Counted from the first letter of the stretch, positions 17,779-28,007 are shown. The stretch is DNA of 64,000 bases from Sphingomonadaceae bacterium (GCA_020850455.1 JADZEQ010000012.1:53369-117368), one strand, 5' to 3'. Program-made: numbers and translations. The notes: generated by a model not told the origin, from the letters alone.

Positions 17779-18926
17779 CGCCAGCGCAAATTATCGCGGT
17801 TCAGATCGGCGATCGTCCGCGCGCCCATCAGCTTCATGTCGCGCACCAGTTCGGCATGGAGCAGGTGGAGCGCGCGGGTGACCCCGGCTTCGCCTGCCGC
17901 AGCAAGCGCGTAAAGATAAAGCCGTCCGCCCGAACAAGCCTTTGCCCCGACGCTCAGCGCCTTCAATATATGGCTGGCGCGGGTGATGCCGCCGTCGCAA
18001 ATCACGTCAATCTTGTCGCCGACCGCATCGACAATTTCGCTGAGCGCGTCAAAGGGCGCGCGGCTGCCGTCCAATTGTCGCCCGCCATGGTTGGACACCA
18101 TGATCGCGCTCGCCCCAATGTCGATGGCGCGCCGCGCATCCTCCACCGCCATCACCCCTTTGAGGCAGAAATGCCCGCCCCAATATTTGGCGATGGATTC
18201 GGCGCGCTTCCAGTCGAGGCTCTGGTCGAGCATGGTGGTGAAATAATCGGCGACCGATGCCGGAACCGACGATCCGGCGGCAACATAAGCCTCCAAATTG
18301 GGGAGCGAAAATCTTTCGCGCAGCAGATAGTCGAGCGTCCAGCGCGGCTTGATCGCATAGGATAGCATCGATGATGGGGTGAGGCGCGGCGGCGATGTAA
18401 AGCCCGAACGCAAACAACGTTCGCGGTTGCCCCCGACAATCGTATCGACGGTGAGCGCGATGACATCCATGCGCGCTTCCTTGGCGGCATCGACCATCGC
18501 GCGGTTCAGCCCCTCATCCTTATGGACGTAAAGCTGGAACATTTTTGGCGCATCGGACAGAGCGGCGAAATCGGCAATCGAAACGGTCGCCAAGCTCGAC
18601 AGTCCGGCCATGGTGCCAAATTTGGCCGCAGCCCGCGCCACCGCCCGTTCGCCCTGCCAATGGAACAGCCGCTGCAATGCGGTGGGCGAGAGGAAGAGCG
18701 GCATGGCCAACTGCCGCCCGAACAAGGTGACCGACATGTCGATATCGGCCACCCCGGCGAGAACGCGCGGCACCAAATCGCAATCATCATAAGCGCGGCG
18801 GTTGCGCCGACGGGTCAATTCATCATCGGCTGCGCCGTCGATATAATCGAACACCGGCCAGGGCAGGCGGCGTTTGGCGAGCGCGCGAAAATCATCGATA
18901 TTATGGACGCGGTCGAGCGCGCTCAC
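17775..18926 (-). CDS. lldD: FMN-dependent alpha-hydroxy-acid dehydrogenase (L-lactate dehydrogenase type)
   Basis: This 383-residue flavoenzyme oxidises a 2-hydroxy acid such as L-lactate to the 2-oxo acid. Recognisable parts are the N-terminal [11 protein letters not shown], the FMN-binding LSPTALQ region, FQLYVHKD, the catalytic [10 protein letters not shown] and the phosphate-binding [20 protein letters not shown]. The start is a GTG at 18926 overlapping the rlmN stop by four bases (GTGA), so translation is probably coupled. Longer frames from 19007 run through the end of rlmN. The lactate specificity is inferred from the family; glycolate or mandelate are alternatives. Confidence 0.88.
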   Translation of the reverse strand: MSALDRVHNIDDFRALAKRRLPWPVFDYIDGAADDELTRRRNRRAYDDCDLVPRVLAGVADIDMSVTLFGRQLAMPLFLSPTALQRLFHWQGERAVARAAAKFGTMAGLSSLATVSIADFAALSDAPKMFQLYVHKDEGLNRAMVDAAKEARMDVIALTVDTIVGGNRERCLRSGFTSPPRLTPSSMLSYAIKPRWTLDYLLRERFSLPNLEAYVAAGSSVPASVADYFTTMLDQSLDWKRAESIAKYWGGHFCLKGVMAVEDARRAIDIGASAIMVSNHGGRQLDGSRAPFDALSEIVDAVGDKIDVICDGGITRASHILKALSVGAKACSGGRLYLYALAAAGEAGVTRALHLLHAELVRDMKLMGARTIADLNRDNLRWR

Positions 18927-20188
18927 AGCATCGCCTGCTTTTCTTCGGCCAGCCGGTCGAGCTCGGCGCGGCTCAGCTTCTTGGCAGCGCTTTTGAGCTG
19001 ACCACAAGCAGCCATGATGTCGCGCCCGCGCGGGGTGCGTACGGGCGCGCTAATCCCCCCTTCAAAGACAATATCGGAAAAGCGGCGGATGCGCGCGTCG
19101 TCCGAACAGGCATAGGGCGCGCCCGGCCATGGGTTAAAGGGGATAAGGTTGACCTTGGCCGGCAGGCGATATTGCCGCAGCAAACGCACAAGTTCGCGCG
19201 CATCATCATCGCTGTCATTCTTGTCCTTGAGCATGACATATTCAAAGGTGATGCGCCGGGCATTATTGGCGCCGGGGTATGCGGCGCAAGCTTCGAGCAG
19301 CGATGTCAGGTCATATTTGCGGTTGATCGGGACAATCTCGTCACGGATTTCCTTGGTCACCGCATGGAGCGACACCGCCAGATTGACGCCGATCTCCGCG
19401 CCTGCCCGTGCCATCATCGGTACGACCCCGCTGGTCGACAGGGTGATGCGCCGTTTGGACAGCGCCAGCCCGTCACCATCCATGACGATCTGCATCGCAT
19501 TTTTGACATTGTCGAAATTATAGAGCGGTTCGCCCATCCCCATCAGGACGATATTGGTAAGCAGCCGCCCGTCGGCGCTATAATGGCCGACATCATCGTC
19601 GGCGGCATCGTCATCCTCCGCGCTGGTCGCCATATTGCCCTTGGGCCATTCGCCCAGCGCATCGCGCGCCAACATGACTTGCCCGACGATTTCGCCAGCG
19701 GTCAGATTGCGCACCAGCCGCATCGTCCCAGTGTGGCAGAAACGGCAATTTAATGTGCAGCCAACCTGGCTCGATATGCACAGGGTTCCGCGCGCCGCAT
19801 CGGGGATGAACACCATCTCATACTCATGGCCGTCATCGGTCGAAAGCAGCCATTTGCGCGTCCCGTCGCTTGATTGCTGGGCGGTGACGATGTGCGGCCG
19901 GGCGATAATGAAATGTTCGGCGAGCCACGGGCGCATTACCTTGGCAATATCGCTCATCACCGCGAAATCGCTGACCCCGCGATGATAAATCCAATGCCAT
20001 AATTGTTTGGCGCGCAATTTGGCCGCCTTGGTGTCGAGCCCCTTGGCGGTGAGCGCGGCCTGAATTTCGCCGCGCGTCATGCCAATCAGGTCGATCCGAC
20101 CATCGGCGCGCGGTGCCACGTCGCGCGGTTGCACCACCGGGTCGGCGTGCCCGGCAATCGGCATCAGGGGGGTGGCAATGCTGCTCAT
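18923..20188 (-). CDS. rlmN: Dual-specificity 23S rRNA/tRNA adenine-C2 methyltransferase
   Basis: This 421-residue radical-SAM enzyme methylates A2503 of 23S rRNA and A37 of some tRNAs. The radical-SAM motif CTLNCRFC lies near residues 140-150. The GMGEPLYN and VSLHAVT blocks and the C-terminal catalytic Cys in MAACGQLK are all present. The length is above average because of an acidic insertion (EDDDAADDD) near residue 190. It is followed by a GTG-started lldD overlapping its stop, and ialB lies upstream on the same strand. Confidence 0.95.
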   Translation of the reverse strand: MSSIATPLMPIAGHADPVVQPRDVAPRADGRIDLIGMTRGEIQAALTAKGLDTKAAKLRAKQLWHWIYHRGVSDFAVMSDIAKVMRPWLAEHFIIARPHIVTAQQSSDGTRKWLLSTDDGHEYEMVFIPDAARGTLCISSQVGCTLNCRFCHTGTMRLVRNLTAGEIVGQVMLARDALGEWPKGNMATSAEDDDAADDDVGHYSADGRLLTNIVLMGMGEPLYNFDNVKNAMQIVMDGDGLALSKRRITLSTSGVVPMMARAGAEIGVNLAVSLHAVTKEIRDEIVPINRKYDLTSLLEACAAYPGANNARRITFEYVMLKDKNDSDDDARELVRLLRQYRLPAKVNLIPFNPWPGAPYACSDDARIRRFSDIVFEGGISAPVRTPRGRDIMAACGQLKSAAKKLSRAELDRLAEEKQAML

Positions 20189-20238
20189 GGCGCGGCGCTA
20201 TAGGGCAATGGCGCGATTTTACCAATATGGGTCGCAGT

Positions 20239-20721
20239 TTAGCGTGCGCAGCCCAATGCGGCAGCGTCAATCGCGCTGGCAGCGCCCGATAATGGCCATG
20301 TGCTGCTGCCCCGGCCGACCGCAAGGCGCATCGTCTCACTCGAACGCAGCGCTGCAACTATCGCCGCATCCATCCGCGCATCGCGCGCCCATGCGCCATT
20401 GCCGCGCGCGGCCAGCTCAAACCGGCGCCCGCCAAGGCTGAGGGCGACAATTTCCCCCGCCGCGACATTGCGCGTCAGGCGGAAATAGAGCTGCCCGCGC
20501 ACCCGCGCGACTGGCCAGAAACTAATCGTGGCATATTGGGCGACGCCACCTGTTTCGGGTTCGGCAATGGCGAAACAACGGCGCGGAAAATTACCGCTCA
20601 TCGGGTCATGAAAGGCCGCCCATTGGCCATAGCTGCCCAATGCGTCGCGCGCAGATGCCGCCACCGCCGCCATGCTGGCAATGCCCAGCAGTGCAAGGGT
20701 GATGGCGCGCGCCAAGTTCAT
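20239..20721 (-). CDS. Invasion-associated locus B (IalB) family protein
   Basis: This 160-residue secreted protein has a signal peptide (residues 1-24). Its core shows SYGQWAAF and DPMSGNFPRRCFA near the start, a beta-sandwich-like middle part and a final Cys that can pair with the one near residue 50. This is the layout of IalB-like periplasmic proteins, whose molecular role is unclear despite the name. Its ATG overlaps the stop of the upstream phosphatase gene (ATGA), and rlmN follows 50 bases later. Confidence 0.78.
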   Translation of the reverse strand: MNLARAITLALLGIASMAAVAASARDALGSYGQWAAFHDPMSGNFPRRCFAIAEPETGGVAQYATISFWPVARVRGQLYFRLTRNVAAGEIVALSLGGRRFELAARGNGAWARDARMDAAIVAALRSSETMRLAVGRGSSTWPLSGAASAIDAAALGCAR

Positions 20722-21356
20722 TCGACAATCCCCGTTGCATCCAGTCGGATGATTTGTTCCTGCCCGCCGCCGATCATCACCAGCGTCCCTTGCGGCAGCC
20801 CCTCCGCCACCGGCACACCAAAGCGTCGGTCGGGTTCCAGCCCCAGCATGATCCCCCGCAGCACCCGGCTCGACATGCCGTGCATCACCACCAGCCGGTC
20901 AGCGTCGATTGCCTCCAGCCCCGCCAGCCAAGCACGCAACCGGGTTGCGACGGCGGGGTAATCCTCCCCATCCGGGGCGGTCTTGGTAAAAAGGCCGGTT
21001 CGTGTGCAGACGAAATCGCCAATTTCCTGACGTATTTCGGCATAATTCTGGCCCGTCCAGCTGCCGACATTTATCTCATTCAACCGTGCATCGACGTGGC
21101 GCTGGTGCCAGTCGGCACCGATATGTTCGGCCATCACCGACAAGGTCTGCTGCGCCCGCCCGGCGGGCGAGCACCAAAGTTCGAGCGCTTGGTGGGTGCC
21201 CAACCATTGGGCGAGCGCCGCGCCCATTTTATCGGCTTGGCCAAAGCCGCGCCGGGTCAGCGGTGTATGGATTTGTCCATCGCCCTGCATTCGGCCGACG
21301 GCATTGAAAATTGTTTCGCCATGCCGCGCGATGAACATGCGCCCCGCCTTTGCCAT
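20718..21356 (-). CDS. Histidine phosphatase family protein (phosphoglycerate-mutase-like)
   Basis: This 212-residue protein has the RHGETIFN signature at residues 10-17, with the catalytic His in second position. Supporting residues are in CSPAGRAQQT, EINVGSWTG and the second His in VVMHGMSSR. The fold covers phosphoglycerate mutases, sugar phosphatases and cobalamin-pathway phosphatases, and no substrate can be assigned. The ATG at 21356 is divergent from dnaN, and its end is coupled to ialB. Confidence 0.85.
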   Translation of the reverse strand: MAKAGRMFIARHGETIFNAVGRMQGDGQIHTPLTRRGFGQADKMGAALAQWLGTHQALELWCSPAGRAQQTLSVMAEHIGADWHQRHVDARLNEINVGSWTGQNYAEIRQEIGDFVCTRTGLFTKTAPDGEDYPAVATRLRAWLAGLEAIDADRLVVMHGMSSRVLRGIMLGLEPDRRFGVPVAEGLPQGTLVMIGGGQEQIIRLDATGIVE

Positions 21357-21522
21357 TCCGCTGTCATCCCCTGCCGTTTATATTGCCTCACGCGCTATAG
21401 CCGCTAAGGATGCTGTGGGTGAGGCGCGGGAATCGGTCAAGCCACCAACGCCACCTTACCGGGGTCTAATGGGGATTTGGTCCGGCAGCGACGGGTCGAA
21501 ATGATAGGGATTAGCTGAATCT

Positions 21523-22629
21523 ATGCAGGCGAAGATTGAACGCGCGGTGCTGCTACGCTGCTTGGGCCATGTCCAGTCGGTGGTGGAAAAACGCAACACC
21601 ATTCCCATCCTGTCCAATGTGTTGATCGAGGCGATCGACAGCAGTGTCATTCGCGTCATGGCGACCGACCTTGACATGCAGATCGTCGAATCGGTGGAGG
21701 CCAAGGTGGAAACGCCGGGCGCGACCACCGTGTCGGCGCATCTCCTGTTCGAAATCGCCCGCAAATTGCCGGAGGGGAGTGAGGTTAGCCTGCAGGCCGC
21801 AGACGGTGAAATGCTGGTGCGTGCAGGCCGCTATCAATCCAAGCTCAAGACATTGCCGCGCGATGATTTCCCCGTGATTGCAGAGGGGGAATTGCCCACC
21901 AGCTTTGAACTCGACGTCAAGGATGTTCTGTCGATCATCGACAAAACGCGCTTTGCCATTTCGACCGAGGAAACCCGCTATTATCTGAACGGCATATTCC
22001 TCCACGTCGCCGATGATGTATTGCGCGCGGCGGCGACCGACGGGCACCGTCTGGCGCGCTATACGCTGAACCTGCCCGAAGGGGCGCAGGGGATGAGCGA
22101 CGTTATCATCCCGCGCAAATGCGTGGGCGAATTGCAAAAATTGCTGTCCGAAGCGGGGGAAGGGCGCGTCCAGATTGACCTGTCGCCCAATAAAATCCGC
22201 TTTACCTTCGGCAGCGCGGTGCTGACGTCCAAGCTGATCGACGGCACTTTTCCTGATTATACGCGCGTCATCCCGACCAGTAATGAAAAATTGCTGCGGC
22301 TCGACCCCAAAAGCTTTGCGGCGGGTGTTGACCGGGTGGCGACCATCGCCAGCGACAAGACGCGCGCCGTCAAAATCTCGCTCGATACCGACAAGGTGAC
22401 GCTGTCGGTGACCAGCCCGGAAAATGGCACGGCGGCGGAGGAATTGTCGGCAAGCTATGGTTCCGACCCGATGGAAGTCGGCTTTAACGCCCGCTATCTC
22501 AAGGATATTATCGACCAGATTGATTCAGACCATGTCGAATTGCATCTGGCCGACGCATCCGCCCCGACCCTGATTCGGGAGGATGAAAAGTCCCCGGCGC
22601 TATATGTCTTGATGCCGATGCGGGTCTGA
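21523..22629 (+). CDS. dnaN: DNA polymerase III sliding clamp, beta subunit
   Basis: This 368-residue ring-forming clamp tethers DNA polymerase III to DNA. The three repeated clamp domains are recognisable, with the first-domain segment TIPILSNVLIEA and the C-terminal PALYVLMPMRV that lines the partner-binding pocket. Length and ends are typical. It is not next to dnaA here, as is common in alphaproteobacteria. AGGGAT lies 12 bases upstream of the ATG. The divergent histidine phosphatase gene is 166 bases away; that gap contains two GANTC sites but no promoter I can place. Confidence 0.96.
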   Translation: MQAKIERAVLLRCLGHVQSVVEKRNTIPILSNVLIEAIDSSVIRVMATDLDMQIVESVEAKVETPGATTVSAHLLFEIARKLPEGSEVSLQAADGEMLVRAGRYQSKLKTLPRDDFPVIAEGELPTSFELDVKDVLSIIDKTRFAISTEETRYYLNGIFLHVADDVLRAAATDGHRLARYTLNLPEGAQGMSDVIIPRKCVGELQKLLSEAGEGRVQIDLSPNKIRFTFGSAVLTSKLIDGTFPDYTRVIPTSNEKLLRLDPKSFAAGVDRVATIASDKTRAVKISLDTDKVTLSVTSPENGTAAEELSASYGSDPMEVGFNARYLKDIIDQIDSDHVELHLADASAPTLIREDEKSPALYVLMPMRV

Positions 22630-22641
22630 CCCGCGCGGCGT

Positions 22642-23979
22642 TTATGGCGCGGCGCGGCTGACCCGCCAGATATGGTTGCCGACATCATCGGCGATGAGCA
22701 ACGCGCCATCGCCCGCGATCTTGGCATCGGCGGGACGGCCCATTGCCTGCCCCTCAGCATTCACAAAGCCGGTCAATATATCGATCGGCAGCGCGTCGAG
22801 CGGCTCCCCCTCCGCGCTGAAGGGCACGAACACGACCTTGTAACCGGCGCGCGGCACGCGGTTCCATGAACCATGGAGCGCGACGAACAAGCCCTTGGAA
22901 AAACTCGGGCCAAGGTTTGCGCCATTGGCAAAGCTCATCCCCAAGGGGGCGACATGTGCGCCGAGCGCATAGTCGGGCCGGACAACATATTGTCGGCGGT
23001 CGTCATAGTCGGCTTCCTTCACCCGGTCATCGACGAAACCGCCCCAATAATACCAGGGCCAGCCGTAAAAATCGCCCAGCGAAACTTCGGCCAGATAATC
23101 GGGCACCATGTCCGAACCCAGCATGTCGCGTTCGTTGACATTGGTCCATAAATGGCCGGTGTCCGGGTCGATGGCCAGCCCCGACGGGTTGCGCAGCCCC
23201 TCGGCATAGCTGCGGTGGTAATTTTGGCGGGGGCGCACCTCCAATATGCGGGCGCGGCCACGTTCCCATGCCATGCCATTTTCGCCGATATTGCTGTTGG
23301 ACCCAATGGCGATGTAGAGGATGTTTCCATCCGCGCTCGCCACCATCGATTTGGCCCAATGATTATTGGGGCCACGCGCGGGCAGATCCAAAATCTTGCG
23401 CGCCGCGCCGCGCACCGCGCCGTTCGCGGTATCAAAATCATAGGCGACCAGCGCATCGGTGTTGGCGACATATAATGTGTTGCCGACCAGCGCCATGCCG
23501 CTCGGGCTGTTGAGCCCGGTGATGATGGGGCGCTTTACCTCTGCCACGCCGTCGCCGTCGTCATCGCGCAACAGGGTGATGCGATTGGCCGATGGCACGG
23601 CTGCCCCCGCCTCACCCAAAATGCGCCGTGTGAACCAGCCGGTAATGCCGCCCCCGGCGCGCGGCGGTGAATTGCTTTCGGCCACCAGCACATCGCCATT
23701 GGGCAGCACCAACAGGTTGCGCGGATGGTCGAGCCCGCTGGCAAAGGGCTGGACGCGCAACCCCGCCGCAGCAACCGGTGCAGCATTGCCCGACCAGCCG
23801 ACGGCGGGGGCGATGCTGACGGTTGGCAGGCTTTGCGGACGGGGGGTGGACAGCACCGGGACGCGTCCGGTCAATTCGGCGTTGGAAAGCCGCGCGACAT
23901 CGGGCCGGGTCTGCCAATAAATATATCCCGCACCGGCGAGCAGGATGCAGAATAGGGCGATCAATATTTTCTTGCGCAT
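22642..23979 (-). CDS. PQQ-dependent sugar dehydrogenase (sorbosone dehydrogenase family), periplasmic
   Basis: This 445-residue protein has an N-terminal membrane anchor (residues 4-19) and a six-bladed beta-propeller of the soluble glucose/sorbosone dehydrogenase type. Visible blades include FASGLDHPRNLLVLPNGDVL, NGMAWERG, GLRNPSGLAIDPDTG and VALHGSWNR, which carry the PQQ- and calcium-binding positions of the family. It probably oxidises an aldose or aldehyde in the periplasm with electrons passed to the respiratory chain. Substrate and actual PQQ use are inferred. It converges on dnaN with a 12-base gap. Confidence 0.86.
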   Translation of the reverse strand: MRKKILIALFCILLAGAGYIYWQTRPDVARLSNAELTGRVPVLSTPRPQSLPTVSIAPAVGWSGNAAPVAAAGLRVQPFASGLDHPRNLLVLPNGDVLVAESNSPPRAGGGITGWFTRRILGEAGAAVPSANRITLLRDDDGDGVAEVKRPIITGLNSPSGMALVGNTLYVANTDALVAYDFDTANGAVRGAARKILDLPARGPNNHWAKSMVASADGNILYIAIGSNSNIGENGMAWERGRARILEVRPRQNYHRSYAEGLRNPSGLAIDPDTGHLWTNVNERDMLGSDMVPDYLAEVSLGDFYGWPWYYWGGFVDDRVKEADYDDRRQYVVRPDYALGAHVAPLGMSFANGANLGPSFSKGLFVALHGSWNRVPRAGYKVVFVPFSAEGEPLDALPIDILTGFVNAEGQAMGRPADAKIAGDGALLIADDVGNHIWRVSRAAP

Positions 23980-24087
23980 GCGCGCAGCATAGGCGCGGCG
24001 CGCGAAGCTGCAAAGGGGGGATGGTTGCCCAAATGTTTACCCAAATTGGTGGGGCGAAATTGGGGAGCATCGGCATATGTGCCGTCC

Positions 24088-24363
24088 ATGATCAACGACC
24101 ATATTCCGCCCGCCCCCTTCTTTGACATTTTGGGGCCTGCCGCCGCGCGCACGCCGACAACCCCGCCATTTCTAGGCGGGTCGGCGGTTGTGGAGGCGGC
24201 GCGTGCGTTACGCGCCGAATTTGCATGTGATGCACCGGGCGCGGCCCGGCTGCGCGCGGAACTCGCCCGCCGCGCCGACAATGGCTGGCATTTTTGCCAT
24301 TGGCGGGAGGTGGAGCGGCTGCTTACGCTCGATGCATCCGCACCGCTAGGCGCGTTAAATTAA
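24088..24363 (+). CDS. Small hypothetical protein, 91 residues
   Basis: It is a cytoplasmic-looking protein with a Pro-rich start, an Ala-rich helix and a C-terminal WHFCHWREVERLL segment. The ATG at 24088 gives a compact protein; an earlier start at 24025 adds residues that do not look coding. The codon pattern agrees with its neighbours. It converges on the lipoprotein gene at 24370 with only six bases between stops. The family was not recognised. Confidence 0.5.
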   Translation: MINDHIPPAPFFDILGPAAARTPTTPPFLGGSAVVEAARALRAEFACDAPGAARLRAELARRADNGWHFCHWREVERLLTLDASAPLGALN

Positions 24364-24369
24364 GCGCGC

Positions 24370-25140
24370 TTACCGCCCGCCAGAGGCGATCAGATCGACA
24401 TCGACGACCCCGCCAGCCATCTGGCGTGCCATGATGACAAAGGCTTCTTCGCCGCGCGTGCCGCCCAGATAATGTTCGTTGCCGCGCAGCAGGTGTTCAG
24501 CGCTATACCCGGCGCGCTGCGCCTGCGTATAATAATAATCGAGAATGGATTGCATGTCGGCGCGGCTCTGGAAATTGACGACGCGGACATTGCAACGACC
24601 ATTGGCAACCCCCGCCGCTTCGATAAGCGCCGCGCGCGGATAGATGCCGAAAGCGGCTGGCAGGCGGCTGGCCCATTCATTGCCATAGCGAATATCCGCG
24701 CCGCACCCATTGCCGCCCTGTTGGCGTGCCAGCCCGCCGAGCGTCGCCGGACGCGGCGCCGTTTGTTCGCAGCGGCTGTCGCAATTTTCTTCATAGCGGC
24801 CGGGCGCGGGTGCGCGCAGCATCTGCCCACCCACCGCGCGGCGCGCATCGGCAATCGCCTCTGCCGCGGTGCCGCCACCGGCGAGCGCGGGCACACCGCC
24901 GCTGCCCGGTTGCGCCGCATTGGCGACCGCTGCGGCATTGCTTTGCCCGGTGCGCGCCGGATCGACCATGATGTCGCCATTCACCGCGCTGCGCACGGCG
25001 GGATCATTGCTCGCCAGACCATCGGGCTGTTCGGAAACCTGCGCGGCTTCGGGGCTGCGGCAGGCACCCAGCGCGGCGAGCGCGGCCAACGATGTCAGCA
25101 GCAGCAAGCGGCGGCGATAGGCGGGCTGGGGGGCAGGCAT
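24370..25140 (-). CDS. Predicted lipoprotein of unknown function
   Basis: This 256-residue protein has an Arg-rich N-terminus, a hydrophobic stretch and a lipobox (ALGAC) near residue 27. The next 90 residues are low-complexity (Ala, Gly, Pro, Asn) and probably disordered. A compact C-terminal domain of about 130 residues contains four further cysteines (CDSRC, GCGADIRYG, NGRCNVR) and a helix with YYYTQAQRAGY. The ATG at 25140 follows CGGAG; the upstream start at 25206 would bury the signal. I do not recognise the domain. Confidence 0.65.
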   Translation of the reverse strand: MPAPQPAYRRRLLLLTSLAALAALGACRSPEAAQVSEQPDGLASNDPAVRSAVNGDIMVDPARTGQSNAAAVANAAQPGSGGVPALAGGGTAAEAIADARRAVGGQMLRAPAPGRYEENCDSRCEQTAPRPATLGGLARQQGGNGCGADIRYGNEWASRLPAAFGIYPRAALIEAAGVANGRCNVRVVNFQSRADMQSILDYYYTQAQRAGYSAEHLLRGNEHYLGGTRGEEAFVIMARQMAGGVVDVDLIASGGR

Positions 25141-25280
25141 GGGCAAACTCCGGTATATTCTTATCCAGTCGCTAGCATATTGGCGCATCGCTCTGGTTAA
25201 CGGCAAGGCAATTATAAGGTTAAGCCCTGTGCCCCATAGGGACAGTTGCGTAATTTTATTGCGTGTGCGACACCGCCGCC

Positions 25281-26195
25281 ATGGCTGAGCAAGATAGGAC
25301 TGCCAACGCCCATATCGACGGGGAAGCGCGAATCGGGCTGATTTCGGGGCTGGCGGCCTATGCCATCTGGGGCATCATGCCCGTATATTTCCACGCGCTC
25401 GACGGCGTGCCGCCCGGGCAAATTGTCGTCCATCGTATATTATGGTCGGTGATTTTGTTGCTGGGCATTTTGGTGCTGCGCGGCCGTATGGCGGCGTTTC
25501 GTGCGGCAATGACCGACAAAAAATTGCTCGGCGCGCTGACGGTGAGCGCGCTGCTCATTGCCTTTAACTGGCTGCTCTATATTTGGGCGGTGCTCCATCA
25601 ACAGGTAGTGGCGGCCAGCCTCGGCTATTTTCTTATCCCCCTGCTCAATGTTTTACTGGGCAGGAGCATTTTGGGCGAACGGCTGAATGCGACGCAGTGG
25701 CTGTCAGTGGCGATTGCCGCGCTCGGCGTCGCGGTGCTCAGCATCGGGGCATTTTCGGCGATGTGGATCAGTCTCGCGCTGGCGCTCAGCTTTGGCCTTT
25801 ATGGCTTGGTGCGCAAACAAGTGGTGGTTGGCCCGATGGTCGGGCTGACCGTCGAAACCATGGTGCTGATGCCCTTTGGCATTGCGGCGATGCTATATTG
25901 GAGTGCGCGCGGGGAAGTGATGCTGGGGGTTGGCATCCAGCATATTTTGCTGCCGTTGGCGGGGGTGATTACCGCCATTCCGCTGCTGCTCTTTGCGATG
26001 GCGGCACGGCGGCTGACGCTTTCCACCCTGGGTTTACTGCAATATGTCGGGCCGAGCATCCAATTGCTCCTGGGGCTGTTCCTTTATGGCGAGCATCTGA
26101 CGCTCGCGCATAAAATCGCCTTCCCACTGATTTGGGGCGCGCTCCTCCTCTATAGTTGGGGCGCGATGCGCCAGCCCAAAATTTCGCCCGCGTGA
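25281..26195 (+). CDS. rarD: EamA-family transporter of the RarD type
   Basis: This 304-residue protein has ten predicted membrane helices in two EamA halves. The hallmark N-terminal GLAAYAIWGIMPVYFHAL and the pattern VVHRILWS place it in the RarD branch, named after chloramphenicol sensitivity in E. coli; the natural substrate is unknown. The ATG at 25281 is preferred to a GTG at 25263. The last 46 bases overlap the end of the convergent pyrC gene, the largest overlap in the window. Confidence 0.86.
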   Translation: MAEQDRTANAHIDGEARIGLISGLAAYAIWGIMPVYFHALDGVPPGQIVVHRILWSVILLLGILVLRGRMAAFRAAMTDKKLLGALTVSALLIAFNWLLYIWAVLHQQVVAASLGYFLIPLLNVLLGRSILGERLNATQWLSVAIAALGVAVLSIGAFSAMWISLALALSFGLYGLVRKQVVVGPMVGLTVETMVLMPFGIAAMLYWSARGEVMLGVGIQHILLPLAGVITAIPLLLFAMAARRLTLSTLGLLQYVGPSIQLLLGLFLYGEHLTLAHKIAFPLIWGALLLYSWGAMRQPKISPA

Positions 26196-27214
26196 AAGGG
26201 GATGATGTGGCTGCCCGCTGCATCGATGCGCGCAGGCACCGGGGTTTCGGCACGTTCCAGCGTGATGCGCGCGGCATTGACCGGCAGGTGGTAAAAGGCG
26301 GGGCCGTTCAGGCTGGCAAAGGCTTCAAACCTGTCAAGCGCGCCCATGTCGTCAAAAATCTGGATATAGGATTCGAGCGCAAAGGGCGCATTGAAAATCC
26401 CCGCGCAGCCGCACGCAGCCTCCTTCGCGCCGACCGGATGCGGCGCCGAATCGGTGCCGAGGAAATATTTGGCCGACCCGCTGGTCGCCGCGCGGCACAG
26501 CGCGGCGCGATGTTCTTCCCGCTTGGCGACGGGCAGGCAATAGGCATGGGGGCGGATGCCACCGTCAAACATCGCGTTGCGATTGATGTGGAGGTGCTGG
26601 GGGGTGATGGTGGCGGCGATATTTTCGCCTGCCGCGTCAATGAAATCGACGGCCTGATGGGTGGTGATATGTTCCAAAACGATGCGCAGCGCCGGAAATT
26701 CGCGCGCCAGCGGCACCAATGTCCGTTCGATAAAGACCGCCTCTCGATCAAAAATATCGACATCGCGGTCGGTCACTTCGCCGTGGAGGAGGAGCGGCAT
26801 CCCCGCCCGTTCCATCGCCGCGAACAATGGGTAAAGCGCGGCAATGTCGGTCACGCCATGCTGGCTGCCGGTCGTCGCATGCGCGGGGTAAAGTTTCGCC
26901 GCTGTCAAAATGCCCGAACTATGTCCGCCAATCAGGTCGGCCGCATCGCTATGGTCGGTGAGATATGCGGTCATCAGCGGTGTAAAATCCGCGCCTTGGG
27001 GCACAGCGGCGCTGATCCGCGCACGATAAGCGGCGGCATCGGCGCTGGTGACAATGGGCGACGGCAAATTGGGCATGATGATCGCCCGGGCAAATTGGCG
27101 CGCGCTATGGGGCAGCACCGCGGCCATCATATCCCCATCGCGGATATGCACATGCCAGTCGTCGGGGCGGGCAATGCTAAGGCGCGATATGTTGCTGGCA
27201 GGTGACTTTTGCAT
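26150..27214 (-). CDS. pyrC: Dihydroorotase, class II
   Basis: This 354-residue zinc hydrolase cyclises carbamoyl-aspartate to dihydroorotate in pyrimidine synthesis. The metal-binding H21 and H23 are in DWHVHIRDG, and the carboxylated bridging K107 is in AAKLYPAHATT. Further metal ligands are in LLLHGEVTD and ILEHITT, and the catalytic Asp is in LGTDSAPH. Length and motifs match the E. coli-type enzyme. It is divergent from ygfZ and overlaps the end of rarD. Confidence 0.95.
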   Translation of the reverse strand: MQKSPASNISRLSIARPDDWHVHIRDGDMMAAVLPHSARQFARAIIMPNLPSPIVTSADAAAYRARISAAVPQGADFTPLMTAYLTDHSDAADLIGGHSSGILTAAKLYPAHATTGSQHGVTDIAALYPLFAAMERAGMPLLLHGEVTDRDVDIFDREAVFIERTLVPLAREFPALRIVLEHITTHQAVDFIDAAGENIAATITPQHLHINRNAMFDGGIRPHAYCLPVAKREEHRAALCRAATSGSAKYFLGTDSAPHPVGAKEAACGCAGIFNAPFALESYIQIFDDMGALDRFEAFASLNGPAFYHLPVNAARITLERAETPVPARIDAAGSHIIPFHAGEILGWRIAPQL

Positions 27215-27236
27215 GTCGCCGCACTAGCCTTAGCCC

Positions 27237-28007
27237 ATGTCTGCAACAAGTCCCGCCGTTGATCCGCCCCGCTTGCGTGCCGCAACCCTGCTCACCGACC
27301 GGGCGATTGTCCGCCTGTCGGGGGAGGATGTCGCCGGTTTCCTGCAGAGCCTGCTTTCCAATGATGTGACGGGGCCGCTGCCTTGTTATGCCGCGCTGCT
27401 CAGCCCGCAGGGCAAGTGCCAGTTTGATATGTGCGTTTGGGCCGATCCATCCGGCGGCGACGACATGTTGATCGACGTTGAACGCGCGCGCGCCGACATG
27501 CTGATCCGCAAATTGTCGCTTTATCGCCTGCGCCGCGCCATCCAGATTGGCGTGGATGACAGCATCGGCGTCCATTGGGCGTTGGACGCGGATATGCACG
27601 TTGCTGTGCCCCATGATCCGCGCCTTGCCGCGCTGGGCCATCGTTGGCTCGCCGACAATGGGGGGGATGATGCCAGCGCCGCGTGGCGGGCGCACCGCCT
27701 GTCGTTGGGGGTAGCAGAGGGGGTGGCGGAGTTGGGGGATGCCAGCCTGTTGTGGCTCGAATGCAATGCGGCCGAACTACATGGCGTCAGCTTTACCAAG
27801 GGCTGTTATGTCGGACAGGAAAATACCGCGCGGATGAACTGGCGGCAAAAGGTGAACCGCCGTCTGGTCGTGCTGCCATTGGCAGAGGCGGATGCGAAGC
27901 GGCAGCTATTGGCGATCGATGATTTGGGCCTCACCCTCGAACATCGACGGGTGGAGGATATTCCCCCCCATGGCTGGCGTGACTGGATGCAGGAAGGCGC
28001 AATATGA
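27237..28007 (+). CDS. ygfZ: Folate-binding YgfZ/CAF17-type iron-sulfur cluster maturation protein
   Basis: This 256-residue protein resembles the glycine-cleavage T-protein fold and helps maintain iron-sulfur enzymes with tetrahydrofolate. The family signature KGCYVGQE is present, with C190. The N-terminal LSGEDVAGFLQSLLSNDV and LLSPQGKCQFDM are also typical. The C-terminal beta-barrel is shortened. The ATG at 27237 is 22 bases from the divergent pyrC start. Its stop overlaps the next gene (ATGA), indicating coupled translation. Confidence 0.9.
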   Translation: MSATSPAVDPPRLRAATLLTDRAIVRLSGEDVAGFLQSLLSNDVTGPLPCYAALLSPQGKCQFDMCVWADPSGGDDMLIDVERARADMLIRKLSLYRLRRAIQIGVDDSIGVHWALDADMHVAVPHDPRLAALGHRWLADNGGDDASAAWRAHRLSLGVAEGVAELGDASLLWLECNAAELHGVSFTKGCYVGQENTARMNWRQKVNRRLVVLPLAEADAKRQLLAIDDLGLTLEHRRVEDIPPHGWRDWMQEGAI

